The notes under the pieces are model-generated. The model did no database searches. It saw nothing but the letters and a program-made list of their open reading frames with translations, and had not been told where the DNA came from. Source: Agrococcus jejuensis (lineage in GTDB: Bacteria > Actinomycetota > Actinomycetes > Actinomycetales > Microbacteriaceae). From it: a DNA stretch of 64,000 nt. This document shows, piece after piece, positions 25,382-33,181 of this stretch (position 1 is its first letter; every line of letters starts with the position of its first letter). Position numbers and translations under genes: made by a program. Location: the NCBI RefSeq assembly GCF_007679035.1, contig NZ_VEFR01000002.1, forward strand, positions 186,001-250,000. The letters are read 5' to 3'.

Positions 25382-27022
25382 ATGGTCGACGCGATCTTCA
25401 CGAACGGACCCATCTTCACCGCCGACGCCGCAGGGTCGTGGGCGACGTCGCTCGCGGTGTCGGGCGACCGCATCGTCGCGGTGGGCCACGACGACGTGCT
25501 CGACCTGCGCACCGCATCCACCGAGATCGTCGACCTGCGCGGACGCCTGCTGACCCCCGGCTTCGTCGACAGCCACGTGCACCCCGCATGGGGCGGCCTC
25601 GACATGCTGCGCTGCGACCTCGCCGGCACCGACGTGTCGCGCGACGCCTACCTCGCGACCATCGCGGCGTACGTCGCGGAGCACGCGCACGAGCCGTGGC
25701 TGCTCGGCGGCGGCTGGGCCATGGCGGCGTTCCCGGGCGGCACGCCCCTGGCCGCCGACCTCGACCGGATCGTGCCCGACCGGCCCGCGTTCCTCACGAA
25801 CCGCGACGGGCACGGCGCGTGGGCGAACTCGGTGGCGCTGCGCATGGCGGGCATCACGGCATCCACGCCCGACCCCGCCGACGGCCGCATCGAGCGCCTC
25901 GCCGACGGCTCGCCGAGCGGCACGCTGCACGAGGGTGCCATGACGCTCGTGAACCGCCTCATCCCCGTCGAGTCGCCCGAGCGGATGCGCGAGGCGCTGG
26001 TCGTGGCGCAGCGGTACCTGCACTCGCTCGGCGTCGTCGGCTGGCAGGACGCGATCCTCGGCGACTACGGCGACGCCCCGAACCCTGGCCCGACGTACCT
26101 CGCGCTCGCCTCCGCGGGCGAGCTCACGGCGCGGGTGCGCGGGGCGCTGTGGTGGGAGCGCGGACGCGGCGTCGAGCAGATCCCCGAGCTCGTCGAGCGC
26201 CGCGAGGCGTGGACGGCGGGCACGTTCACGTCGACGAGCGTGAAGATCATGCAGGACGGCGTCGCCGAGAACTTCACCGCCGGCATGCTCGAGCCCTACT
26301 GCGACGGCCACGGGCATGCGACGACGAACGACGGGCTGTCGTTCCACGACCCCGCCGTGCTCGCCGAGGCGCTGCCCGAGCTCGAGCTCCTCGGCTTCCA
26401 GGCGCACTTCCACGCCATCGGCGACCGCGCCGTGCGCGAATGCCTCGACGCCGTCGCCGCCGCACGCGCGGCGAACGGATGGGTCGACTCGCGGCCGCAC
26501 ATCTCGCACATCCAGGTCGTGCACCCCGCCGATCGGCCGCGCTTCCGGCAGCTCGGCGTCGCCGCCAACATGCAGATGCTGTGGGCCGTGTTCGAGGACC
26601 AGATGCTCGACCTCACGATCCCGTTCCTCGGCGGCGAGGACGCCGCTCGCGTCGGCTGGCAGTACCCATTCGCGTCGCTCGCCGCCGCCGGTGCGACGCT
26701 CGCGGCGGGATCCGACTGGTCGGTGTCGACGCCCGACCCGTGGGCGGCGATCCACGTGGGCGTGAACCGCACCGAGCCGGGCACGGTCGGCGCGCGGCCG
26801 TTCCTGCCGTCGGAGGCGCTGCCCCTGCCCACCGCGCTCTCGGCGTACACGGCAGGCTCGGCATGGCTGAACCGTTGGGAGTCGGGCGTGCTGGCCCCGG
26901 GCCGTCTCGCCGACCTGGCGATCGCATCCCGCGACCCGTTCGCGGGCGCATCCGACGAGATCGGCGACACCGCGAACGACGAGACCTGGGTCGGCGGCCG
27001 CCGCGTCTACGTGCGGGAGTGA
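25382..27022 (+). CDS. Amidohydrolase family 3 (YtcJ-type) metal-dependent hydrolase
   Basis: A 546-residue cytoplasmic hydrolase, typical for the YtcJ family; AAAGGCGG lies upstream of the ATG. Metal-binding motifs are DSHVHP near residue 63-68 in the first strand, the carboxylated-lysine region around SVKIMQDGV, the His pair in FHAIGDRAVRE, and the catalytic Asp in AAGSDWSVSTPDPW. The C-terminal beta domain has GRLADLAIASRDPF. The substrate is unknown; the family hydrolyses amide-type bonds in diverse cyclic and acylated compounds. It lies 94 bases after potC, so it could be co-transcribed and act on an imported amine derivative (inference). Confidence 0.88.
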   Translation: MVDAIFTNGPIFTADAAGSWATSLAVSGDRIVAVGHDDVLDLRTASTEIVDLRGRLLTPGFVDSHVHPAWGGLDMLRCDLAGTDVSRDAYLATIAAYVAEHAHEPWLLGGGWAMAAFPGGTPLAADLDRIVPDRPAFLTNRDGHGAWANSVALRMAGITASTPDPADGRIERLADGSPSGTLHEGAMTLVNRLIPVESPERMREALVVAQRYLHSLGVVGWQDAILGDYGDAPNPGPTYLALASAGELTARVRGALWWERGRGVEQIPELVERREAWTAGTFTSTSVKIMQDGVAENFTAGMLEPYCDGHGHATTNDGLSFHDPAVLAEALPELELLGFQAHFHAIGDRAVRECLDAVAAARAANGWVDSRPHISHIQVVHPADRPRFRQLGVAANMQMLWAVFEDQMLDLTIPFLGGEDAARVGWQYPFASLAAAGATLAAGSDWSVSTPDPWAAIHVGVNRTEPGTVGARPFLPSEALPLPTALSAYTAGSAWLNRWESGVLAPGRLADLAIASRDPFAGASDEIGDTANDETWVGGRRVYVRE

Positions 27023-27117
27023 CGCCCCGACCGCGACGTGGCTGCACGTCGCTCGGTCGCCTCCTGTCGCCGAAGGGTCGCTCGGTGCCGGTGAGTGGTC
27101 GGTCGATGCGCGTGCGC

Positions 27118-27164
27118 GGTCAGCAGATGTCGCCGACACGCCGCCGAGACGACATCTGCTGACC
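27118..27164. repeat. Perfect 15-bp inverted repeat, possible terminator
   Basis: GGTCAGCAGATGTCG and CGACATCTGCTGACC face each other around 17 bases, in the 239-base space between the convergent amidohydrolase and SDR genes. It could act as a two-way terminator. The arm shares CATCTGC-GACCACT with the 21-nt repeats at 31021-31125, so the two may belong to one dispersed family. Confidence 0.75.
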
Positions 27165-27261
27165 ACTGTGGGACTCACGACGGCGACGGATCCGCTCTCG
27201 CGAGCACCGCATCCATCGCGAGGGCATCCGATGCCGTGATCTCCGGCACACGCACGAGCAC

Positions 27262-28014
27262 CTAGTGCGCGGAGTAGCCGCCATCGACCAGGTGGTAGCT
27301 GCCGGTGATGAACGACGCCTCGTCGCTCAGCAGGAACAGCGTGAGCGCCGCGACCTCGGCGTCGGTGCCGAGGCGCTTCGACGCGTGCTCGGCCTCGAGC
27401 GCCGCGATGGCCTCGGCCGACAGGGACGCGCGCAGCAGGGGCGTGTCGATGAAGCCGGGGCCGACCGCGTTGGTGCGCACGCCGTCGGCGGAGTACTCGA
27501 GCGCGGCGACCTTCGTGAGGCCGTCGAGCGCGTGCTTCGTGGCGACGTAGGCCGAGTTCTCGGCGATGCCGACGGTGCCGAGCACCGACGCCATGTTCAC
27601 GATCGCGCCGCCGCCCGCCGCGACCATGGCGGGCAGCTGGGCGCGCAGGCCGTAGAAGACGCCGTCGAGGTTGACGGCGCGCACGCGATCCCACGCCTCG
27701 ATCTCGTAGTCGCCGATCCGCGCCGCGGGGGCGCCGATGCCGGCGTTGTTCACGGCGAGGTGCAGCGCGCCGAACGTCTCCTGCGCGAAGGCGACGGCGG
27801 CCTGGGCCTCGTCGGGCTTCGCGGCGTTCTGCGCGAACGCGGCGGCCTCGCCGCCCGCGGCGACGATCGCGTCGGCGACGCCCTGCGCCGCATCCAGACG
27901 GATGTCCGTCACGACGACCTTCGCACCCTCTGCCGCGAGCCTGCGCGAGATCTCCGCACCGATGCCGCTGCCGCCGCCGGTGACGATCGCGACCTTGCCT
28001 TCGAACCTGGCCAT
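27262..28014 (-). CDS. Short-chain dehydrogenase/reductase (SDR)
   Basis: A 250-residue classical SDR. The start MARFEGKVAIVTGG is preceded by AAAGAGGGG; the in-frame ATG further upstream adds 46 Arg/Pro-rich residues without conservation. The NAD(P) motif is TGGGSGIG (residues 12-19), Asp at VVTDIR favours NAD(H), NNAG is near residue 90, and the catalytic Ser, Tyr and Lys are in NMASVLGTVGIAENSAYVATK. The substrate cannot be told. It is monocistronic and divergent from the SprT-like gene; the 281 bases between show no other gene or clear site. Confidence 0.92.
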   Translation of the reverse strand: MARFEGKVAIVTGGGSGIGAEISRRLAAEGAKVVVTDIRLDAAQGVADAIVAAGGEAAAFAQNAAKPDEAQAAVAFAQETFGALHLAVNNAGIGAPAARIGDYEIEAWDRVRAVNLDGVFYGLRAQLPAMVAAGGGAIVNMASVLGTVGIAENSAYVATKHALDGLTKVAALEYSADGVRTNAVGPGFIDTPLLRASLSAEAIAALEAEHASKRLGTDAEVAALTLFLLSDEASFITGSYHLVDGGYSAH

Positions 28015-28295
28015 GTGCCGGCCCCTCTTTCCCTTGCTGGAGCGAGCGGGTGCCGATCGGCGCCCGGGAGGTCGGGGCGCGGGTCCGGCGAGCGGCGCGA
28101 GGTGCGTCGTGCGAACGGGCGTCGCGTCGACGGGACCTCCGTATCGATCCAACCACCATCGGCCGCCCGCGCTTCCCGCGGCCCGGTCGATGGCCGACGT
28201 CGGCGGTCGGTGCGACGATGGATGCGTGGGGATGGGGCTGCCGGTGCGCGCGTCGGGTCGCGCGCACGTCGCGCGGCGCTCGCGAGGGGCGCGGC

Positions 28296-28745
28296 GTGGC
28301 TGACCTCGCGCGCGTGCGGGTGTGGGCCGAGTCGCTCATCCGCATCCACCTCGACGACTCGTGGACGTTCGCGTTCGACCACGCCAAGCGGCGGGCGGGC
28401 CTCACGGACCACGCTGCGCACCGCATCTCGGTGTCGCGGTACCTCGCGTCGCGGTACGAGGACGACGAGGTGCACCAGGTGCTGCTGCACGAGGTGGCGC
28501 ACGCGCTCGCCGGCTTCGACGCCGGCCACGGCGCCCGGTGGCGGCGCGTGGCCAAGGAGCTCGGCTACGAGGGCGGGCGCCTGCACGACGGCGAGATCGC
28601 CTCGGAGCTCGCGCCGTGGATCGGCCGCTGCCCCGCCGGGCACGTGCACCATCGCTTCCGGAGGCCGACGCGAGCTGCGAGCTGCGGACAGTGCTCGAAG
28701 CGCTTCGACGCCGCGTACCGGATCGCCTGGGAGCACGTGCGATGA
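28296..28745 (+). CDS. SprT-like zinc metalloprotease-domain protein
   Basis: A 149-residue protein from a GTG start with GAGGGG upstream; an in-frame ATG at 28218 is possible but would add a Cys/Arg-rich stretch. The zincin motif HEVAH is at residues 65-69 (HEVAHALAGFDAGHGARWRR), followed by a C-terminal Cys4-type or His/Cys zinc ribbon, CPAGHVHHRF...CGQCSKRF. SprT-like domains occur in DNA-protein crosslink proteases such as Spartan; bacterial short forms are uncharacterised. The stop codon overlaps the start of the next gene as ATGA, implying co-translation with the synthase-fold protein. Confidence 0.87.
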   Translation: MADLARVRVWAESLIRIHLDDSWTFAFDHAKRRAGLTDHAAHRISVSRYLASRYEDDEVHQVLLHEVAHALAGFDAGHGARWRRVAKELGYEGGRLHDGEIASELAPWIGRCPAGHVHHRFRRPTRAASCGQCSKRFDAAYRIAWEHVR

Positions 28746-29566
28746 CGTCGGCGCCCGAGTCGGTGCTGCTGTCGAGCGGGCAGTCGGCGTCGATCGTCGT
28801 GCTCGACGACGGCTGGGCGCTCGAGATCGACGGATTCCGCCAGTCGCACGTCGGCGACGATGCCGAGCCCTCGCCGCACGCGACGGTGCGGTGGATGCTC
28901 GCCGCGCTGTCGGGTCCGCTGGCTCGGCAGGCGCCGCGGATCGCCCACCTGGGCGGCGCGGCGATGAGCCTGCCTCGGCAGGTCGCGCACGCGCGACCCG
29001 CGGCCGAGCAGGTGGCCGTCGAGCTGGAGCGGGCGATCGTCGACCTCGTCGTCGCGCACGCGCCGCCGCCCGCGGGCGTCTCGGTGGCGGTCGGCGACGC
29101 GCGCGCGTGGCTCGACGCGGCGCCCGCCGGCGCACTCGACGCGATCGCGATCGACGTCTACGCGGGCGGACGCATCCCGCCGGCGTTCACGTCGCTCGAG
29201 TGCGCGGTCGCGGCGCGGGCTGCCCTGGCGCCCGGCGGGCTGCTCGTCGTCAACGGCGTCGCGGGGCCCGAGCTCGCGTTCACGGCGGCGCACCTCGCCG
29301 CGCTCGAGGCCGCGTTCGGCCACGCGGCGCTCATCGTGCAGGGATCGGTGCTCGCCGGCGCGCGCTTCGGCAACGCGGTGCTGCTCGCGAGCGCCGAGCC
29401 CATCCCGCCCGAGCCGATCCGGGCGGCGCTCGCCGGCGACGCGTCGCGCGGCGCGTTCGTGGGCGACGTCTCGCGCATCGTCGGCGACATTGCGCCGCTG
29501 CGGGATGCCGACGCGCGGTGGTCGCCGGAGCCCATCCGCGCCGCCTTCATCCCGCCCGCCGACTGA
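28742..29566 (+). CDS. Spermidine synthase-like SAM-fold protein (paralogue 2)
   Basis: A 274-residue relative of the protein encoded at 19449-20282. It has the same layout: an IDGFRQSHVGD N-terminal hairpin (compare VDGTPQSHVDP in paralogue 1), IAHLGGAAMSLPRQVAHARP, VAVELERAIVDL, VGDARAWLDAAP, LDAIAIDVYAGGRIPPAFTS and LAPGGLLVVNGVAG. Acidic residues that bind SAM are kept at the end of strand 2, but the aminopropyltransferase Asp motif is missing. Co-translation with the SprT-like gene is likely. Directly after it lies the second copy of the 20-nt repeat array. It is probably an orphan methyltransferase-type protein, activity unknown. Confidence 0.8.
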   Translation: MTSAPESVLLSSGQSASIVVLDDGWALEIDGFRQSHVGDDAEPSPHATVRWMLAALSGPLARQAPRIAHLGGAAMSLPRQVAHARPAAEQVAVELERAIVDLVVAHAPPPAGVSVAVGDARAWLDAAPAGALDAIAIDVYAGGRIPPAFTSLECAVAARAALAPGGLLVVNGVAGPELAFTAAHLAALEAAFGHAALIVQGSVLAGARFGNAVLLASAEPIPPEPIRAALAGDASRGAFVGDVSRIVGDIAPLRDADARWSPEPIRAAFIPPAD

Positions 29567-29623
29567 GGACTGCCGGGTCGCTGCGAGGAGGCCATCGAGC
29601 GTCGATCGGCGACATCGCCGGGG

Positions 29624-29803
29624 CGGTCGGACACGTCGTGCGGCGATCGGCCGCCTCCTGCGGTGATCGGCCACTTCATGCGGCGATTGGCCACTTCGTG
29701 CGGCGATTGGCCGCTTGGTGCGGTGATTGGCCACTTCGTGCGGTGATTGGCCACGTCCCGTAGGGCTGACCCGGTCGAGTGGTCCAGAACTGGACCAATC
29801 GAC
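29624..29803. repeat. Array of seven 20-nt tandem repeats closed by a palindrome (copy B)
   Basis: Seven 20-base units run from 29624 to 29763 (consensus YGATTGGCCACTTCGTGCGG), with two decayed units before them. After 10 bases comes a 13-bp stem with one mismatch, GTCGAGTGGTCCA, loop GAAC, TGGACCAATCGAC (29774-29803). Unit length, consensus and closing palindrome match copy A at 19197-19394. Here it lies between convergent genes and could end transcription from both sides. Confidence 0.9.
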
Positions 29804-29840
29804 GACTCCCCCGCAGCGCATCCCAGGGCGGGCCGAGCCG

Positions 29841-30287
29841 TCAGGCGGCCGCGGCGACCTCGCGCGTGGCGCGCTCGGCGCGCACGAGGTGCGTCGTCGC
29901 ACCCCGCAGCGCCACGGCGGCCGCGCAGGCGACGGCAGCCTGCGGCGAGTGGAAGTCGATGCCGCGGTCGGCGAGCGCGTCGACGATGCGGCCGGCGACG
30001 AGGGTGTCGGCGACGCTCACGCGCAGCGAGCCGTCGGGCCACGCGTCGCCGGCGGCCGCGATCGTGATGGAGGCGCGGCGTCCGAGCCGCGTCTGCTCGG
30101 CGAGCACGAGGTCGGCGACCTCGTCGGCCGTCTCGAGCGTCGCGGCGAGCACGAGGGCCGCATCCGCGGCGCGCAGCGCGTCGCCCGACTCGCCCGCATC
30201 GGCGTCGGCGACGATCACGACGTCGGCGGGGTGGGCGCGCAGCGCCTGCACGCCCCACTCGAGCTGGATCTGGTAGTCGGCGGACAC
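29841..30287 (-). CDS. Short ComB-like (2-phosphosulfolactate phosphatase family) protein
   Basis: A 148-residue protein. I choose GTG at 30287 because TACGCT lies 7 bases upstream, the layout of a leaderless transcript. The second half resembles actinobacterial ComB-family proteins: AALVLAATLETADEVADLVL, then AAGDAWPDGSLRVSVADTLVAG where the family usually has AAGERW-DGSLRP-EDLLGAG, then a SPQAA motif. The family is normally about 240 residues, and two acidic or active-site residues (Glu of GERW and of EDLL) are changed here, so phosphatase activity is doubtful. No other coenzyme-M-type gene is nearby. Confidence 0.65.
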   Translation of the reverse strand: MSADYQIQLEWGVQALRAHPADVVIVADADAGESGDALRAADAALVLAATLETADEVADLVLAEQTRLGRRASITIAAAGDAWPDGSLRVSVADTLVAGRIVDALADRGIDFHSPQAAVACAAAVALRGATTHLVRAERATREVAAAA

Positions 30288-30413
30288 GGTCGCGAGCGTA
30301 CGTGGGCGGCCGCGGGCGTGCCGCATCCGCATGTCACGGAGCGTCACGCGCGTGGGAGTCGTCGCGAGGTCGGGCGCCCCGCTGCGCGATCCGGGCCTCG
30401 CGACGAGGGCGGG

Positions 30414-30953
30414 TCAGCGCAGCGCGCCGAGATGCGCGAGGGCCGCGCGCACGAGCGCGCCGCGGCCACCCTCCATCTCGGAGGTGACGAGCTCGGAGGC
30501 CGCCTGGTCGGGCGTGAGCCACGTGAGCTCGAGCGCATCCTGCCGCGGCTCGCACGTGCCGGTCACGGGCACGATGAACACGAGCGACACGGCGTGCTGG
30601 CGGTCGTCGTGGTAGTTGCCGTCGCCTGGGATCGGGAAGTACTCGGCGACGTGGAACGGCGTCGGGCACGGCGGCAGCTGCGGGAACGCCATGGGCCCGA
30701 GGTCCTTCTCGAGATGCCGGTCGAGCGCGTCGCGCAGCGACTCGCCGTGCATGACGCGGCCCGACACGATCGTGCGAGCGATGCCGCCGGATGCACCGAC
30801 GCGCAGCAGCAGCCCGACGTCGGTGACGCGGCCCTGGCCGTCGAGGCGCACGGGCACGGCCTCGACGTAGAGCATCGGGATGCGACGCCTCGCGTCGGCG
30901 AGCTCGTCGTCGCTCAGCCATCCGGGATTGCGGTCGGGTGTGCGCACGGACAT
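30414..30953 (-). CDS. NUDIX-fold protein of the DUF4916 type
   Basis: A 179-residue protein with a GGAGG-like site just before the ATG. It opens NPGWLSDDELADARRRIPML, the typical start of DUF4916 proteins in actinobacteria, and has the NUDIX-like fold with GRVMHGESLRDALDRHLEKD in place of the Nudix box. The classical REUxEE box is not kept, so hydrolase activity is uncertain. HDDRQHAVSLVFIVPVTG is also a family hallmark. It is a single gene between two repeat-bearing spaces. Confidence 0.78.
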   Translation of the reverse strand: MSVRTPDRNPGWLSDDELADARRRIPMLYVEAVPVRLDGQGRVTDVGLLLRVGASGGIARTIVSGRVMHGESLRDALDRHLEKDLGPMAFPQLPPCPTPFHVAEYFPIPGDGNYHDDRQHAVSLVFIVPVTGTCEPRQDALELTWLTPDQAASELVTSEMEGGRGALVRAALAHLGALR

Positions 30954-31020
30954 GCCTCCATCGTGGCATCCCGCAGCGGTCGCGGCCCGTCATGGGCGTC
31001 GCGGCCACGCCGTACGCGTC

Positions 31021-31125
31021 GACGACTGGTCGCAGTCGGCTGCCATCTGCGACCACTCGGCAGCCAAGCACGACCAGTGCTCGACCATCTGCGACCAGTC
31101 ACGAGCCATCTGCGACCAGTCATCT
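31021..31125. repeat. Five 21-nt tandem repeats
   Basis: Units of 21 bases with consensus GCCATCTGCGACCAGTCACGA. The first unit carries the core in inverted orientation (GACTGGTCGCAGT), so the array can fold back on itself. It fills part of the 272-base space between the NUDIX gene and the DUF1905 gene. A TATGCT box for the next gene follows at 31182-31187. There is no gene in the array. Confidence 0.8.
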
Positions 31126-31225
31126 CCGCGACCCGCGCCAGCCGACCGCATCCGCGTCACCCTGCGGCCGCGCGTGCCGCCTATGCTGGCGCCGACAGCG
31201 CCGCGTGCGCGCGAGAGGAGCGGGC

Positions 31226-31657
31226 ATGCCCACCTTCACCACGACCCTGCTTCGCCAGGGCAACAACGTCGGCATCGAGGTGCCCGAGGACGTCGTGCTC
31301 GGCTTCGGCGTCGGCAAGCGCGTGCCGGTGACGGTCACGCTGGGCGGCTTCGTCTACCCGTCGACCATCGCCGTCATGGGCGGCCGGTACCTCATCCCTG
31401 TGTCGGCCCGGATCCGCGAGGATGCGGGCGTCGCCGGTGGCGAGGAGCACGAAGTGACGCTCGAGCTCGACACGTCGAGCCGCGACACCCCCGTGCCCGA
31501 CGACCTCGCCGCGGCCCTCGACGCCGCGGGCGTGCGCGCCGCGTTCGACGCGCAGTCGCCGTCGCGCCGCAAGGAGCACGTGCGGCAGGTGGAGTCGGCG
31601 AAGGCCGAGGACACGCGCGCTCGCCGCGTCGCCAAGGTCGTGGAGTCGCTGGCATGA
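31226..31657 (+). CDS. DUF1905/YdeI-like protein
   Basis: A 143-residue cytoplasmic protein with GAGAGGAG upstream and a TATGCT -10 box about 40 bases earlier. The N-terminal 90 residues are the small DUF1905 beta-barrel (LLRQGNNVGIEVPEDVVLGF, RVPVTVTLGGF, GGRYLIPVSARIREDAGV). The C-terminal helix (FDAQSPSRRKEHVRQVESAK) is the YdeI/OmpD-associated tail with its conserved SRRKEHVRWV-like motif. The function of the family is not settled; some members are linked to bacteriocin or peptide resistance. It overlaps the next gene (ATGA), so both are co-translated. Confidence 0.85.
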   Translation: MPTFTTTLLRQGNNVGIEVPEDVVLGFGVGKRVPVTVTLGGFVYPSTIAVMGGRYLIPVSARIREDAGVAGGEEHEVTLELDTSSRDTPVPDDLAAALDAAGVRAAFDAQSPSRRKEHVRQVESAKAEDTRARRVAKVVESLA

Positions 31658-32310
31658 GCGCCGCCGCATCCGCGACGCATCCGATCGACGCCGATGCCGT
31701 GCTCTGGCGCGACGGCGCCGACGGCCGCCCCGGCAGCGACCTGCTCGTCGTCATGCACGGCATCGGCAGCCACGAGGGCGACCTGTTCGCGCTCGCGCCG
31801 TTCCTGCCGGACCGCCTCACGATCGCCGCGCTGCGCGCCCCGCTGCAGTACGGCCCGGGCTTCGCCTGGTACGCCGCCGGCAGCCAGATGTCGACGGACT
31901 CGGCGCTCATCGACGCCTCCGCCCGCGGCGTGCTCGCCTGGCTCGACGGGCTCGACGACGAGTTCCGCTCGGTGAGCCTCCTGGGCTTCTCGCAGGGCGG
32001 CGCCATGACGCTGCAGCTGCTGCGGCATGCACCCGAGCGGTTCGCGGCCGTCGTGCAGCTGTCGGGCTTCTCGTTCGCCGGCACCGCACCGGGCGACGCC
32101 GCGCTCGCCGAGGCCGAGCCGCGCGTGCCCGCGTTCCAGGCCTACGGATCCGCCGACGAGATGATCGCCCGCGAGGCGACGGCCCGCACGATCGCGTGGA
32201 TGCAGGCGCACACCGACGTCGAGGTGCACGAGTACGCGATGGGGCACTCGATCGTGCAGGACGAGCTGCAGGACGTCGTGGCGTTCCTGGATCGGGTGCT
32301 GCCGGGCTGA
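31654..32310 (+). CDS. Alpha/beta hydrolase (phospholipase/carboxylesterase family)
   Basis: A 218-residue esterase-type hydrolase. The oxyanion segment is LLVVMHGIGSHEGDLF near residue 30-45, the nucleophile elbow is GFSQGG (Ser at about 113), the acid residue lies in AYGSADEMI, and the catalytic His is in YAMGHSIVQDE near the end. Size and motifs fit the LysoPLA/carboxylesterase family (YpfH-like). It is likely cytoplasmic, with short acyl ester substrates (family knowledge). It is translationally coupled to the DUF1905 gene. Confidence 0.9.
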   Translation: MSAAASATHPIDADAVLWRDGADGRPGSDLLVVMHGIGSHEGDLFALAPFLPDRLTIAALRAPLQYGPGFAWYAAGSQMSTDSALIDASARGVLAWLDGLDDEFRSVSLLGFSQGGAMTLQLLRHAPERFAAVVQLSGFSFAGTAPGDAALAEAEPRVPAFQAYGSADEMIAREATARTIAWMQAHTDVEVHEYAMGHSIVQDELQDVVAFLDRVLPG

Positions 32311-32345
32311 CGGGGGCCCGCCCCCATCGCTCGGGGTCTCGCGCA

Positions 32346-32481
32346 CAGCTGGTCGAGGAGGCCGCGAGCGCAGCGAGCAGCCGTCACGAGACCCGAGTCA
32401 CGACCGGGACCCCAGGGACCGGGAGCGATGGCGGGTCTCGTGACGCGTGCCGCCTTCGGCGACGCGCTCCTCGACCAGCTG
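32346..32481. repeat. Nested palindromic element, copy 1
   Basis: Outer 15-bp arms CAGCTGGTCGAGGAG and CTCCTCGACCAGCTG enclose inner 13-bp arms CGTCACGAGACCC and GGGTCTCGTGACG, both pairs perfect. The element (136 bases) fills the space between two convergent genes. A second copy with the same outer arms is at 44431-44563. It looks like a large REP or non-coding mobile element relic; no transposase is present. Confidence 0.85.
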
Positions 32482-32491
32482 GTGGTGCGCC

Positions 32492-33181
32492 CTACCGCGA
32501 GGAGCGGGCCGAGCGGCCTCGCGTGATCGCGACGAGCGCCTGCACGTCGTCGCCGTCGCGCTCGTGCCGCCAGACGAGCGCGATCGTCGTCGGCGGCAGG
32601 TCGTCGACGGGCAGGGATGCGACGTCGCGGCGCTGATGCAGGCGGGCGAGCGACTGAGGCATGATCGCGATGCCCGCACACGACGCGACGACCTCGACGA
32701 GCTCGGACCACGTCATGGTGCCGCGCTCGATCGTCGACTCTCCGACGAGGTCGGCCGCCACGACCGAGTCGAGCTCGGCCGCCGCGTGCTCCTGGGGCAC
32801 GACGACGAATGCGCGCTCGTCGTAGAGCCGCACGACGTGCAGGCCGTCGTCGTCGATCGGCAGGCGCACGATCGCGGCATCCGCCTCGCCGGCGCGCAGC
32901 GCATCGAGCTGCTGCTCCCCCGTCACGAGCTCGTGCTCGAGACGCTGCGGCATGCGATCGATCCACGCGCGGATCCACTTCGCGGGCGTTGCGCCCTCGA
33001 CGTAGGTGAGCCGGAACGGCTCGAGCGGCACGGGCGCGGGTGCGGGCGTCGCCTCGGGCGCGCGGCGCGCGGGCTTCGCGGGCGTGCCGCGCCTCGCGGC
33101 GGCGCCGCCCGTGCCCTGGGCGCGCTTGCCCGTCGGCCGCCCGGGTCGGGCGGGCCGCGGCGCGCGCCCCTTGGGGCTCAC
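32492..33181 (-). CDS. LysR-type substrate-binding domain protein without DNA-binding domain
   Basis: A 229-residue protein from a GTG that overlaps the preceding GNAT stop (GTGA). Residues 1-60 are basic and Ala/Pro-rich (GRAPRPARPGRPTGKRAQG); from about 65 it is a LysR effector-binding domain: LTYVEGATPAKWIRAWIDRM, ADAAIVRLPIDDDGLHVVRL, and GIAIMPQSLARLH. The winged-helix domain expected at the start of LysR regulators is absent. The same HTH-less arrangement is common in Microbacteriaceae. It could sense a ligand and act through a partner, or bind DNA through its basic tail (inference). Confidence 0.85.
   Translation of the reverse strand: MSPKGRAPRPARPGRPTGKRAQGTGGAAARRGTPAKPARRAPEATPAPAPVPLEPFRLTYVEGATPAKWIRAWIDRMPQRLEHELVTGEQQLDALRAGEADAAIVRLPIDDDGLHVVRLYDERAFVVVPQEHAAAELDSVVAADLVGESTIERGTMTWSELVEVVASCAGIAIMPQSLARLHQRRDVASLPVDDLPPTTIALVWRHERDGDDVQALVAITRGRSARSSR

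Noticed and set aside
19449-29566. Calling the two SAM-fold genes true spermidine synthases
   Set aside because: The LGGGDG motif and aminopropyl-transfer Asp pair are missing in both; only the fold is supported.
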